Shown here in pieces: positions 9,701-21,473 of a stretch of DNA of 64,000 bases. Source of the DNA: Arion vulgaris (Eukaryota > Mollusca > Gastropoda > Stylommatophora > Arionidae); contig CM036753.1 of NCBI GenBank assembly GCA_020796225.1, forward strand, positions 69,927,865 to 69,991,864, in the 5' to 3' direction. The position numbers and the translations under genes are program-made. The notes below the pieces were generated by a model. That model searched no databases. It was not told the DNA's origin and saw only the letters and a list, made by a program, of their open reading frames with translations. Each line of letters begins with the position of its first letter. Positions within the stretch are counted from its first letter, which is position 1.

Positions 9701-12700
9701 TTGTCTGGTCAGGTCTGTGTCCATGCTAGTATTTCAATTTTGTCTGGTCAGGTCTGTGTCCATGCTAGTATTTCAATTTTGTCTGGTCAGGTCTGTGTCC
9801 ATGCTAGTATTTCAATTTTGTCTGGTCAGGTCTGTGTCCATGCTAGTATTTCAATTTTGTCTGGTCAGGTCTGTGTCCATGCTAGTATTTCAATTTTGTC
9901 TGGTCAGGTCTGTGTCCATGCTAGTATTTCAATTTTGTCTGGTCAGGTCTGTGTCCATGCTAGTATTTCAATTTTGTCTGGTCAGGTCTGTGTCCATGCT
10001 AGTATTTCAATTTTGTCTGGTCAGGTCTGTGTCCATGCTAGTATTTCAATTTTGTCTGGTCAGGTCTGTGTCCATGCTAGTATTTCAATTTTGTCTGGTC
10101 AGGTCTGTGTCCATGCTAGTATTTCAATTTTGTCTGGTCAGGTCTGTGTCCATGCTAGTATTTCAATTTTGTCTGTTCAGGTCTGTGTCCATGCTAGTAT
10201 TTCAATTTTGTCTGGTCAGGTCTGTGTCCATGCTAGTATTTCAATTTTGTCTGGTCAGGTTTGTGTCCATGCTAGTATTTCAATTTTGTCTGGTCAGGTC
10301 TGTGTCCATGCTAGTATTTCAATTTTGTCTGGTCAGGTCTGTCTGTGTCCATGCTAGTATTTCAATTTTGTCTGGTCAGGTTTGTGTCCATGCTAGTATT
10401 TCAATTTTGTCTGGTCAGGTCTGTGTCCATGCTAGTATTTCAATTTTGTCTGGTCAGGTCTGTCTGTGTCCATGCTAGTATTTCAATTTTGTCTGGTCAG
10501 GTCTGTGTCCATGCTAGTATTTCAATTTTGTCTGGTCAGGTCTGTCTGTCCATGCTAGTATTTCAATTTTGTCTGGTCAGGTCTGTCTGTGTCCATGCTA
10601 GTATTTCAATTTTGTCTGGTCAGGCTTCTGTGTCCATGCTAGTATTTCAATTTTGTCTGGTCAGGTCTGTGTCCATGCTAGTATTTCAATTTTTGTTCAT
10701 TTCAGGTCGGTCTGTGTCCATGCTAGTATTTCAATTTTGTCTGGTCAGGCGTCTGTGTCCATGCTAGTATTTCAATTTTGTCTGGTCAGGTCTGTCTGTG
10801 TCCATGCTAGTATTTCAATTTTGTCTGGTCAGGTCTTGTCGTCCATAGCTAGTATTTCAATTTTTCTGGTCAGGTCTGTGTCCATGCTAGTATTTCAATT
10901 TTGTCTGGTCAGGTCTGTGTCCATGCTAGTATTTCAATTTGTCTGGTCAGGTCTGTGTCCATGCTAGTATTTCAATTTTGTCTGGTCAGGTCTGTGTCCA
11001 TGCTAGTATTTCAATTTTGTCTGGTCAGGTCTGTGTCCATGCTAGTATTTCAATTTGTCTGGTCAGGTCTGTGTCCATGCTAGTATTTCAATTTTGTCTG
11101 GTCAGGTCTGTGTCCATGCTAGTATTTCAATTTTGTCTGGTCAGGTCTGTCGTTCCATGCTAGTATTTCAATTTTGTCTGGTCAGGTCTGTGTCCATGCT
11201 AGTATTTCAATTTTGTCTGGTCAGGTCTGTGTCCATGCTAGTATTTCAATTTTGTCTGGTCAGGTCTGTGTCCATGCTAGTATTTCAATTTTGTCTGGTC
11301 AGTTCTGTGTCCATGCTAGTATTTCAATTTTGTCTGGTCAGGTCTGTGTCCATGCTAGTATTTCAATTTTGTCTGGTCAGGTCTGTGTCCATGCTAGTAT
11401 TTCAATTTTGTCTGGTCAGGTCTGTGTCCATGCTAGTATTTCAATTTTGTCTGGTCAGGTCTGTGTCCATGCTAGTATTTCAATTTTGTCTGGTCAGGTC
11501 TGTGTCCATGCTAGTATTTCAATTTTGTCTGGTCAGGTCTGTGTCCATGCTAGTATTTCAATTTTGTCTGGTCAGGTCTGTGTCCATGCTAGTATTTCAA
11601 TTTTGTCTGGTCAGGTCTGTGTCCATGCTAGTATTTCAATTTTGTCTGGTCAGGTCTGTGTCCATGCTAGTATTTCAATTTTGTCTGGTCAGGTCTGTGT
11701 CCATGCTAGTATTTCAATTTTGTCTGGTCAGGTCTGTGTCCATGCTAGTATTTCAATTTTGTCTGGTCAGGTCTGTGTCCATGCTAGTATTTCAATTTTG
11801 TCTAGTCAGGTCTGTGTCCATGCTAGTATTTCAATTTTGTCTGGTCAGGTCTGTGTCCATGCTAGTATTTCAATTTTGTCTGGTCAGGTCTGTGTCCATG
11901 CTAGTATTTCAATTTTGTCTGGTCAGGTCTGTGTCCATGCTAGTATTTCAATTTTGTCTGGTCAGGTCTGTGTCCATGCTAGTATTTCAATTTTGTCTGG
12001 TCAGGTCTGTGTCCATGCTAGTATTTCAATTTTGTCTGATCAGGTCTGTGTCCATGCTAGTATTTCAATTTTGTCTGGTCAGGTCTGTGTCCATGCTAGT
12101 ATTTCAATTTTGTCTGGTCAGGTCTGTGTCCATGCTAGTATTTCAATTTTGTCTGGTCAGGTCTGTGTCCATGCTAGTATTTCAATTTTGTCTGGTCAGG
12201 TCTGTGTCCATGCTAGTATTTCAATTTTGTCTGGTCAGGTCTGTGTCCATGCTAGTATTTCAATTTTGTCTGGTCAGGTCTGTGTCCATGCTAGTATTTC
12301 AATTTTGTCTGGTCAGGTCTGTGTCCATGCTAGTATTTCAATTTTGTCTGGTCAGGTCTGTGTCCATGCTAGTATTTCAATTTTGTCTGGTCAGGTCTGT
12401 GTCCATGCTAGTATTTCAATTTTGTCTGGTCAGGTCTGTGTCCATGCTAGTATTTCAATTTTGTCTGGTCAGGTCTGTGTCCATGCTAGTATTTCAATTT
12501 GTCTGTCAGGTCTGTGTCCAGCTAGTATTTCAATTTTTCTGGTAGGTCTGTGTCCATGTAGTATTTACTTTGTCTGCTAGGTCCGTGCCAGCTACGTATT
12601 TCAACTTTTGTTACTGGTAGTCTGGCCATGCTAGTATTTCAATTTTGTCTGGCAGCCTTGTCATGCTAGTATTTCAATTTTGTCTGTCAGGTCTGGTCCA
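6718..12700. repeat. 6-kb minisatellite of a 39-bp unit, roughly 150 copies
   Basis: The unit reads tctggtcaggtctgtgtcca then tgctagtatttcaattttg. Most copies are identical. A 43-bp variant with a doubled tctg (ggtctgtctgtgtcc) is common at 6800-7500 and near 10340-10600. Degenerate patches lie at 7560-7780, 10620-10860 and after 12490, and the array fades out by about 12700. Because 39 is divisible by 3, two frames stay open for hundreds of codons; I treat this as arithmetic, not coding. Confidence 0.97.
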
Positions 12701-12756
12701 CTGTGGTATTTCAATCCTGTTCCCAGAGCTTTTCTTCTGAAGCTTCATATCTATAC

Positions 12757-12927
12757 TGTTCATCACTTTGGTGACTATGCAGTTATCGAGCCTAAGAGCG
12801 ATTGTAGTTGTAGCCAGCTATGCGCCAAAAGTAGCAGCATATCGATTTCAATTTGTTTACTAGGTAAATTACATGGCCTACGTAGTCTTCGTAGCATGCC
12901 TGTAGGTTGTAGTTATATCGTTGCTCC
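12757..12927 (-). mobile_element. SINE-E remnant, divergent
   Basis: Contains gagcctaagagcgattgtag, catgcctgtaggttg and gttgctccct in SINE-E order, but with a worn middle and no tail. Confidence 0.55.
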
Positions 12928-13110
12928 CTAGAGCCCCGGAAACACACGGGTGGTTGTCGAGAGAAGTCCATCGTTCTCCTCGGAATGACTACTTGTCTTC
13001 TGCTTAAGCTCTGCTCTTTCTGACCATATGTTTTGCCTTTGGTGATTATAGGCTAAGCAGCTCTGAAGTATGTGTTCAAGAGATCTGGAGACTGTGGCAG
13101 TCATGCTCAT
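12928..13110 (-). pseudogene. RNase H LINE C-terminal remnant
   Basis: The minus strand reads SRSLEHILQSCLAYNHQRQN and IWSERAELKQKTSSHSEE, matching the HILQxC...W...L C-terminal signature that recurs at 14350, 17200 and 43850. Confidence 0.7.
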
Positions 13111-13149
13111 CAGAAATCCATATATTTAAATTGTTAAAATATAAGAGAC

Positions 13150-13400
13150 GAAATATACAGCAGGCGAAAAATAGATAAAGTACGAAATAGATAAAGTACG
13201 AAATAGAACAGCTTTACAAAGAGAAACAACAGACGAAAAAATTGATAAAGTACAAAATAGAACAGCTTTACAAAGAAAAACAACAGACTAAAAAAAGATA
13301 AAGTACGAAATAGCACAGTTTTATAAACAACTGTCAAAAATGGTATACGAAAAATGTACGAAGTAGACCAGCTTGACTAAAAACTTGTCATTTAATGCTT
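13150..13400. repeat. Short imperfect tandem repeat, about 53-60 bp, 3 copies
   Basis: aaagtacgaaatag-aacagctttacaaaga-aacaacagac recurs three times from 13180 to 13330, with an extra partial unit at each end. Confidence 0.7.
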
Positions 13401-13639
13401 GCGAGAAATACACAAAGTACAAAGAAGATCTATTTTATTCGTTTCTATTTACTGGAGGTTAAATTTAGACAAGTGGATACATTTAATCTAATTAAACTAA
13501 AGATATATTTTTTGTTGAACTCTGTAAAAATATAAAAAAATTTGTTGGTCAAATATTGCTTCCTATTTAGAAGTCCCAGGGATAACCTATCAAAATAATG
13601 CAAACGGAGACAGAGCAAAGAGCTGTGTTCTTTCTAATA

Positions 13640-14480
13640 CTATAAGAGCAATATTCCACTAGCATATGGACACACGTGTTCACAGACGGCTCAGCTAAGA
13701 ACGATATCAGGAAGAGAGAGAGGGAAACTACATTACATCCCCTCAAGGAAATACAGAAACACACTCTCTAAAAGATGGAGAAACATACACCAAACTTTAA
13801 AGCAAAGACAACACCCATTTCTGCAGCAGTATAGATTCTCAACAACCAACAGGTATCAACAATACAAAATTGCAATCTTCAGTGACTCAATATCCATTCT
13901 CAAAGCCATCTCATGTCCCAAACAAGACAAACTAATACAGGATATAAGGCACAAATCGGCTTGCTGTTCAAGAAATAAGAGTTAGTCCTACAGTACATAC
14001 CAGCTCACTGTGGCATTTCAAGAAATAAAAATACTCACAAACCTGAAAAAGCTGGAGGAAGCCTAAATCAGCATCACCCAATACAAAACTTTACAGAAGC
14101 AAAGACTCTCATGAAAATCCAGACAAATGATGTGGAGAAAAACAAACGGAAGATGCAACCCATGAGCACGTTACCACATATAAATTAAACAGAAAATTGC
14201 AAAACACAGTCTTCAGACTTAGTGAAACACGTCTTCCCCCTATTTCGTCTTCAGACTTAGAACGGGACACTGCAGTCTCAGAGCACACCTTCACAGAATA
14301 GGTCTCACCTGTTTTTGAGCGCTAAAGCAGTCAACCAGAGCACATTCTGCAAGACTGCCCCACTCTGAGCACCGTATGAATCATAATCTGACCAACAGGA
14401 AAATCCTTTAGAGCAAATTATGGGGGAACCGGTGAAGACCTCAAGAACACAGAGAATATACTTCCATATGTCAGTATTGA
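13640..14480 (+). pseudogene. RNase H LINE remnant (L-RH, GAA-tail family)
   Basis: From 13664 the plus strand reads THVFTDGSAKND, the first RNase H box. It then gives QQYKIAIFSDSISILKAI with the second acidic box, and YIPAHCGISRNKNTHKPEKA, the GHxGxxGNExAD box in worn form (Cys for His-Gly, stops nearby). Near 14340 comes EHILQDCPTLS followed by FRANYGGTGEDLKN, the C-terminal signature. Stops and frame changes occur throughout. Confidence 0.82.
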
Positions 14481-14594
14481 ATGTATGTATGTAGCACTGA
14501 AGAACCCTTTAACCAAACAACCTCTTGATCCAGCAATATTAACATTGCTTCCAGTGTCACTTCACGTTATAAGTTAAGTAGCAAGTAGTAGCTT

Positions 14595-14830
14595 GTCCCT
14601 TGCAGATCGTCGCTTTTATCACAGCCCGTCTAAAAAACTCTCTGTCTCTAGCAAGTTCTACCGTATCTTCCAGCCTCACCTTTCAATGTATCTTTGATGT
14701 CTTGCTGCCACCTTCGTCTTGATCGTCCCCTGCCTCGTACTCCAGGAACCATGCCTTCCATTACCGTTCTCTCCAAACCACTGTGACGTTTAGCGTGATC
14801 AAAATGTCATCTTCCTGGACATTATGTTAT
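14595..14830 (-). pseudogene. L-RT LINE C-terminal remnant
   Basis: On the minus strand, across frames: RHSGLERTVMEGMVPGVRGR, then RSRRRWQQDIKDTL and LARDREFFRRAV. This is the basic C-terminus also seen at 45731 and 60335. It is frame-shifted. Confidence 0.75.
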
Positions 14831-15885
14831 TTATGAACTAATAATAAGTAGCTACACAAAAACCCTAACGAATGACACATTCTTTAACACTTTAAACTTT
14901 GAAAATTAAAACGAAAATTAAGTGAGATCACAGGAAACAAAATTTGAGATCTTAAAAAAACTACTTATTTTTACATAAAATCATTTAAAATAACTTATTT
15001 TTTTAAATTGTTCAGATTAAAAAAGTAAAAATACCTACCTATCAGTAAGTTTTTCTTTCCTTCCCTTTTTCTTTCGAACGATATACAATATTCACAAGTT
15101 CATCATTGTTCCTGGTATCGTTGTATTCAAGAAGTTTACCGTTTTGATAGACAGTGTCTCCAGTAATGGTTATGTTACACACAGATTACTGTTATTTAAG
15201 CGAATCTGTCTGGTGTATTGAAGCGTAGGTTTATTGCTTTAAGCGTATATATTGTACTCTCTTTACAGCCTGATCTCTCCTCAGACAACAGAGCTAGCAA
15301 TTAATGTGACACATTGAAGCTAGACCAAGCAGTTGCCCACACCCACACGCGACAGTGTGGCGAAGACAAAAAAATAAATATTCATTTCCCCTGATATCGT
15401 TTCATTAACACGTTTCCAGTCTTAAGGTTTTTTTCAGTAGACGCCCCCCTCAAAGGTTATCTCCCTTCTGTACACGACTAACATGTTTACATCCCTTTAA
15501 TGCAGTGCACCAATTTATTTTATTATAACGTTATATATAGTAAATGTTTCAATGTGGCCGTCACGTTTAAATGTCGTATGTTAAATTTGATTACAAGTTC
15601 TGATACAAATGCGGAAGAACCAATCGGTAAAAGGACAAATCAAGAACACAATTCTCTCCCACATTTAAACGTAATTTTTCAGCCCTCCTTAACCACTCAG
15701 TCAGAGGTATCAGAAGATTTGACTCCGCGTGAGGTCCGCAACTCAACCACCCATGCGGGAGATTTGTAAGACAAAATGCGTTATTAATAAAATCTTACGG
15801 TATACCGTTTGGGTTTAAAATAATATATAGCCGAAATCCAACACAGATGCAACAAAGAAAATCAAATGGCGCCAATTTTAAAATT
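14831..15885. other. Unassigned spacer
   Basis: AT-rich, no element or gene recognised. An 89-codon open frame at 15500-15769 has no features that I can link to a family. Confidence 0.4.
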
Positions 15886-16275
15886 CAAACATGTCACCAT
15901 GAACACAAAAAGACATCAAATGATAGCAGAAAACTAGTCACGACAGAGATCAAATGTCTACGCAGAACGCTGGGAGTAACCAGAAGAGACCGGTTGAGAA
16001 ATGAAGACATCAGGAAAATAGTGGGTACAACATCAGTCCTGAACTTCATCAAGAAAGAACAAATTAAATGGTTCGGCCACATAAGCAGATTACCAACAGA
16101 CAGTGCACCTCAAAGAGCACTGTTGCTCCGATACAATGGAAAAGGCCGGCAACGCAAAAGGTGGACTTCAGAGATAACAGAGGCAAGGAAAAACAATATT
16201 TATGAAGCGCACATAAGGGCTCGTTCTAGAAATCTCTTATCCTGACGCTGTAAGGCAAAACAGGGTTGGAGAAAA
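15886..16275 (+). pseudogene. L-RT LINE 3' region
   Basis: Open for 132 codons: [58 protein letters not shown], then a basic [15 protein letters not shown]. This is the C-terminus that follows RT in several animal LINEs. It ends NLLS-stop near 16245. Copies of the same family lie at 5195, 34520 and 54385. It is 5'-truncated, so it cannot move itself. Confidence 0.82.
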
Positions 16276-16304
16276 GAAAGAAGAAAAAGAAAGAATATAC
16301 AACC

Positions 16305-16536
16305 ATAAAGACAATGAAAAAAAAAATCTTGGACACATAAAGAGTCATGCCACATTGAACAAAACCTGAAAAGGGGAAAAGTTGAAGGATGACGAGCAAG
16401 AGTAAGACTTGGACACACGTGGGAGTGGAACATCAAGAAATTGACAAATTACAGTCTGGCAGAGTGCAACATAAATGCAGGAGACAGGAGATGTTGGAGG
16501 TCCATTGCAGCCAACCTTCGATGCAGAGACGTCACA
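16305..16536 (+). pseudogene. LINE 3' end whose GAT tail seeds a microsatellite
   Basis: Reads RLGHTWEWNIKKLTNYSLAE then CNINAGDRRCWRSIAANLRC, resembling the LTxAExxxxAxDRxxWR ending of RT-LINE proteins. It is followed directly by gatgatgatgaag. Confidence 0.6.
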
Positions 16537-16571
16537 TAATGATGATGATGAAGATTTTATGATGAGAATGT

Positions 16572-16604
<33 letters not shown>

Positions 16605-16686
16605 GGATGATGATGATGATGGTGGTGATGATGAAAATGAGGATGATTTATGATGAGGATGTTGATGATGATGATGATGATGATTG

Positions 16687-16757
<71 letters not shown>

Positions 16758-16866
16758 TTGATGGTGATGATGATGATGATGATGATGATGGTGATGATGA
16801 GGATGATGATGATGGTGGTGATGATGAAAATGAGGATGATTTATAATGATGATGATGATGATGATA

Positions 16867-16922
<56 letters not shown>

Positions 16923-16955
16923 GATGATCATGATGATGATCATGATGATCATCAC
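16537..16955. repeat. (GAT)n microsatellite with interruptions
   Basis: About 420 bases of gat/atg triplets broken by ggt, gtt, aat and gag. A 90-base motif with ggtggtgatgatgaaaatga repeats near 16620 and 16814. It is open in several frames (poly-Asp, poly-Met, poly-His) without being a gene. Confidence 0.95.
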
Positions 16956-17059
16956 ATGCATTTGAAATAAAAACATAAACTGTTTTTTCAGTTAAACAAT
17001 TTCTTTGCAAATGTAACTTAAATAATTGCAGTGCATAACTAATTTTTTTTTTAATACAT

Positions 17060-17300
17060 CTTCTTCTTTGCGTTCGGTTTCTCGTATGCTCGTCTAGTCT
17101 AAACCATGAGGTGGGTTGTCTCTATAAATCTGCATGTCAGTTGAAGTTCCTCGAGAATTCCCCATAGCTTGTTCTGTGATCTTTGTTCATGAGGCCATGT
17201 TTCGTTTCGTTGGTGTATGTATGATAGACATGACTGCAGGATGTGCCCTGGAGTCTGTGTTTCTGTCAGGAACAGTGATTGTACAGGTTGCTATGACAGA
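17060..17300 (-). pseudogene. RNase H LINE 3' end with GAA tail
   Basis: The minus strand reads ETQTPGHILQSCLSYIHQRN, ETWPHEQRSQNKLWGILEEL and CRFIETTHLMV-stop, then gaaccgaacgcaaagaag. This is the clearest copy of the C-terminus of this family. One frame change near the Tyr-Ile-His. Confidence 0.8.
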
Positions 17301-17650
17301 TTATGGCATTGTAGAATATTCATGACGTTCACATCTTTCTACAGGCATCTACATAATAAAACATATAAACAAGAGGTTAAAGAAACAACGGAGACTGTAC
17401 AGATGAATCATAGTAATTATTAGGAGAGAGATCTACGTACTCATGGCCATCGCTAACCACAATGGCAACATTTCAAAGAAAGAACACGGTCTGAACCCAA
17501 CTCTATTTATTTCTAACCGGTGACGACCCTGGCGCTTATGACACAGAATAATCTCGTTACTGTCTGTAATACCGCTTTTTAAAACGGTGTAAGACAGGGG
17601 AGGGGGATGAGAATTCAGAATTTAAAGGCCACACGGCTAGTGCAATCAGC
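17301..17650. other. Unassigned spacer
   Basis: No element recognised. Confidence 0.35.
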
Positions 17651-17654
17651 GCGA

Positions 17655-17795
17655 AACTGTTGAGGTTTTTATTTTTATTTTATGCCCCCCGACAGAAAAA
17701 ATAATAATTGGCCTTACCGTGGATTGAACACGGGTCTTTTGCATGGGTGTCTCGCCTAATCCATTCGTCCAGACGCCCCAACCAGGACATCAACA
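17655..17795 (-). mobile_element. tRNA-derived SINE head
   Basis: The minus strand has TGGACGAATGG (A box) and GTGTTCAATCC (B box) at tRNA spacing, followed by a T-rich, non-tRNA body. The acceptor stem does not pair, so it is a SINE head and not a tRNA gene. Confidence 0.6.
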
Positions 17796-18274
17796 AATGC
17801 ACCCTTATTTTATCTATTTTTGACCGTCCTCTGTAATGTGCTCCAGTTGAGATTCAGCTTCCTATAGGCTATCACCACTTCCAGTCATATATGAGTCAAT
17901 GACTCTAATAGTACTTCATACTATTATGAATAGGTAGTATCTTCGTTGATGTTTCCGTAACAAGACCATTTTTTACAGGATGGAATTGTTAGTCCCAAGC
18001 CAAACCCCCAACCAGGAGAACCATGACGTCATATTTAGACTACTCCCTCCTTAGTGACCTGTACGGCCTGGGTGACCCTACCAAGAACATAGGCTCTCGT
18101 CATTCAAGCTCACTGTATCATTGGAACAAGCAAGCTTTACCTCCGCTATAAGGTAATGGTCTCATTGGGAGGACCGAACCAAACACATATCATTTAATTA
18201 CCCCATTGCATAATCCAACCATATTAACATCCAGAGTACCATCTACATAACACTATTTTTTTAAATTCCTTTTT
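17796..18274. other. Unassigned spacer
   Basis: No element recognised. Confidence 0.35.
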
Positions 18275-18425
18275 TTTTATCCAGAAGCACTTGAGCTTTA
18301 AGCTCTTCGGCTCGGTGCCATGGACATCGTAACCCTTCGGTTCGGTGCCACGAACACCGTGAATCTGGAGAACCTGTGGCTTTTCTGTCAGCCCGCGGAA
18401 TTGAACCCGCACTCACAGGGAGCTT
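18275..18425 (-). mobile_element. tRNA-headed SINE fragment
   Basis: Minus strand B box GGGTTCAATTCC near 18395, and a body word ttcggtgccacgaacaccgt that also occurs at position 1 of the window, where a 30-base piece of the same element is cut by the window edge. Confidence 0.6.
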
Positions 18426-18650
18426 ATATACACACCATCAAGAACCTTTGTTGATCAATAACTTTTCGAGCTCAAAGATTTAGATGGTACCATAAAACCA
18501 CGTCTTCCTACAAGGCTAAAGAGATAAAGTAAAAGAAAGTCAAGAACAGTATATATTGCACAAGATATAGTGAGGAATACTGTTTTAAATTCACATTATT
18601 CTTTGATTCCCTATACAGTAAGAGGGACATGATCACCATCACGATGGTCT

Positions 18651-19950
18651 TCTTCTTCTTCTTCTTCTTCGATCGTTCTAGGCCTGTTTTAATCATTCTC
18701 ATTGTGATATATAAACAGCCAAACGTCCGAACGTAATGTACGTGCACCAGCCTTCAGCACCTATTGGAGCCAGTTTGCTTATCCTTCGGTGGGGTGTTCG
18801 TTTTCAGCCAGCTTTTTATTTACTAGGGTGAGCTTTCCTAGGGTACGATCAGCTTTGCCGTATTTTGGGCTTTGTGATCTACGCCGGGACAGTGAGTTAC
18901 GCTGTTCATGCCCGTTCTGACTGAGAAATATTTCTCGGGGCTTGTAAGCTTATCCTCGGACGGCGTCTTACTCGTATAAGACACCGTGTAAAGTATCGGC
19001 CTTCGCCAATGTTCAGACCCGGACTTCCTGTCAGGTCCGTACATTGTCGGCCTTGCTTTACCGTACATTTTTGAGTCTGATCCGAAGAAGGAACATTCTC
19101 AGCCTTTTCTAGACGCGCCTTGGTACGTGGCAATTTGCAATTAACGTCGAAAGCACTGGCATGGGGCCGAGTACAAACAATGTAGAGGGTCGTTTCAGTC
19201 GGCGCTATCAGCGTAACTGAGGATTTTGCGCTCGCCGCCATCACCCGCCCCAGTTATTCCGGGGATGTTAGTTACGACTGCAATCGAACATTGCCCGGTT
19301 GCCCCATGGCTGGCAGTCCCGTTAGGAATCACCAACCTCAGTTCTTCCGGGGATGTTAATTTTTAGTCGCACAGTACCTTGCACGGTTTTCCCAGGGCGG
19401 GTAGTTTCGTTATGCACTAAACGCAACTTGTTCTTTTGCGCTCGGCAAACCTTGCCCAGTACATGTGTCTGCACCAGGCTACCAATGCTAGGTCAGCTGC
19501 AATCTTCTCTCGCACCAACACGAGGGTAGACTTTTATTCGTTACTGTCCTGTCTTATTTATTCTTGCCGACGGGCTGGCAATGTTTGCCCCTCCTCAGGG
19601 CTTCGAGCTTCGCCCTACGTGGGCATACGTTTGGTCACTGGATGCACCTCTCATCCATGTCTGAGACGTTTCGTTGCTGTTTCTTTGCGTTCAGGGACTT
19701 GGGCAATATCTTGTTGGACATCGGTCAGGAGATTAGTGCATTTTGTTTGTATGTATCTTTATCGTGTTTCCGTACTTGCACTGCTACCACTACCAGTAGT
19801 TTCTCTCCCCGATCCCTGCCCCTCTTAGCCAGACCGGAACCAGAGTCTGTTTCAGGGTCACCGCGTGGAGGTTGGGGGCAGGGTCTTGGTTAGCGCGCCC
19901 CTCGCTAACCCTGGCTCATGTTACCACCATGACCTCATGAGCCTTTGACC
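18651..19950 (-). mobile_element. 1.3-kb non-autonomous GAA-tailed retroelement with 15-bp target duplication
   Basis: Flanked by the 15-bp direct repeat ccatcacgatggtct at 18636-18650 and 19951-19965. The left end is a (TTC)n run, so the element lies on the minus strand with a GAA tail. The first 200 bases resemble SINE-E (tcattgtgatatataaacag, tttttatttactaggg), then the sequence turns GC-rich with no RT, RNase H or transposase motif. A related copy occupies 53320-53985. Open frames up to 130 codons inside show no family features. Confidence 0.8.
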
Positions 19951-19965
19951 CCATCACGATGGTCT

Positions 19966-20773
19966 ATTTTACTTCCCAATGTTTCTCTGGTATCTATTTG
20001 AGATTGAGTCGACATGAGAGCCTTACGGTTTTAAAAAATCCCACTTCGCCGTGGAATTTGATTTTGTTGTGAATTTGTTATGTAGTAGATTAAAGCCTTT
20101 TTAAGTCGAGGTACGCTCCTTCAACCTAAGGATGATCCTTTTATTGGTTATATCAGTGCGTGTAGATCAACAAATATGAAAAATAAGTACTAACTCCTCT
20201 TGGGGAATCTAAAATAATTATTAAAAATGTGATCCTCTGACCACTCGCCGACAAAGCAACTTCATACGTCACTACGAATACGGTGGCCCTTGATACAGTG
20301 GAGATTGAATACATTATATTGAATAAATAACTGTTTAAAAACACGTGCATATTTCACTGCATTGGCCAGAAGAGAAGCTCTGTACACTTTTAGAACATCC
20401 AAGAAGAAGCAGAATATGAGAGATGCTTCTAGAACAAATTTAATCATGTCAACCAATACGGTAATTCATGCGCTGTATACACCCTTCTAACTCAGACACG
20501 GCTCGTGTTAATGACTAAAGCAGAATATAGTGAAAACGTCAAGCATCCTTTGAAAACCGTTGGGTTTAGAATGTCGGTCACTGCCCAATTCTATGTGCAA
20601 GAATACAGGAGGAAGGAGGGCCAATTGCTTCTCTCAAATGTAGAAAGCAGGTAGCGTGGATTGAACTAGCAGTAATTTTTTTGTTCGATTTGAAAATCGA
20701 ACGTTCTATAAGTTGCGCTGGTACGCCCCACTAAAGAAGAATAAACATAGCAAAAATTGTTCATGGGTCTATA
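19966..20773. other. Unassigned spacer
   Basis: AT-rich; a perfect short hairpin ttcgattt...aaatcgaac lies near 20684-20702. Nothing else recognised. Confidence 0.4.
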
Positions 20774-21233
20774 CAAGCGTTTCCCAAAGTGGGCGGTACT
20801 GCCTCAGTGCCGCCCCAGTGGACGGTGAAGCGTTCTAGGGGCGGTAGTTGGTTCAGAAGAATTTGGGGGTGTTCAGACGATTAGGGATCGGCGACTCCTT
20901 AAAGAAGAAATTAATAACTATTTTAAAATAATTATTTTCGTTTTTTTGCGAGCGAATAATCATTTAAAATGTGAATTCTGCATTTAAATTCATCTTATAC
21001 CTGTCTTACACGATCCATTTTTTCATCAATTTTCTATTTCATGTATATAATCATTTAAAATTGACCATGTATGACAGAAATATATATCAATTTTTATGTC
21101 AAAGAGAAAATAGAGCATGTATATATGTGGGAGTGGGGGGTGTTGGCAAACTGTTATAATGTGGAGGGGGGGGGCGTTACAAAGTTTATGCTGTGCAAAG
21201 TGGGCGGTGGGCCGAAAAAGTTTGAGAATCTAT
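20774..21233 (+). mobile_element. Non-autonomous hAT-like DNA element
   Basis: Ends CAAGCGTTTCCCAAAGT and (complement of the right end) ATAGATTCTCAAACTTT form short imperfect inverted repeats of the hAT 'TTCCCAAA' type. An 8-bp duplication ggtctata / gatctata (7 of 8) flanks them at 20766-20773 and 21234-21241. The AT-rich interior codes no transposase. Orientation is arbitrary. Confidence 0.7.
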
Positions 21234-21299
21234 GATCTATACGCTTCATCTACAGATTATTTAATACTACACTTCATAAAAATGATCTTTCTTCTTCTT

Positions 21300-21392
21300 C
21301 TGCCATCTTCCAAATATCCCGTCACGGAGTTTGAACCAAGTACTCTTGGGTTTTGATCGAGTTCACTGCCTCTAAGCCACGGACGCCCACTG
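21300..21392 (-). mobile_element. SINE-D head fragment
   Basis: Minus strand TGGCTTAGAGG and GGTTCAAACTCC boxes at tRNA spacing, matching the heads of the longer SINE-D copies at 21474 and 26355. Confidence 0.6.
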
Positions 21393-21473
21393 TTTTATAC
21401 TAGTACTCACACTAATAATAATATGACTACTATAATAATAGCTAATACTAATGATGAAATGAAAACCGTGTCA

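Noticed and set aside
8406..10478. A 690-codon open frame (and a second of 478) made of a 13-residue repeat
   Set aside because: It is a 39-bp minisatellite read in frame; the open length follows from the unit being a multiple of three. No start context, conserved flanks or codon pattern supports a gene.
15500..15769. An 89-codon open frame in a repeat-poor stretch
   Set aside because: No domain, splice context or composition that distinguishes it from chance in AT-rich DNA.
16475..17010. Poly-Asp, poly-His and poly-Met open frames
   Set aside because: (GAT)n microsatellite.
19436..19893. Two overlapping open frames of 109-130 codons
   Set aside because: Inside the 1.3-kb retroelement, GC-rich, no motif, not conserved in the related copy.
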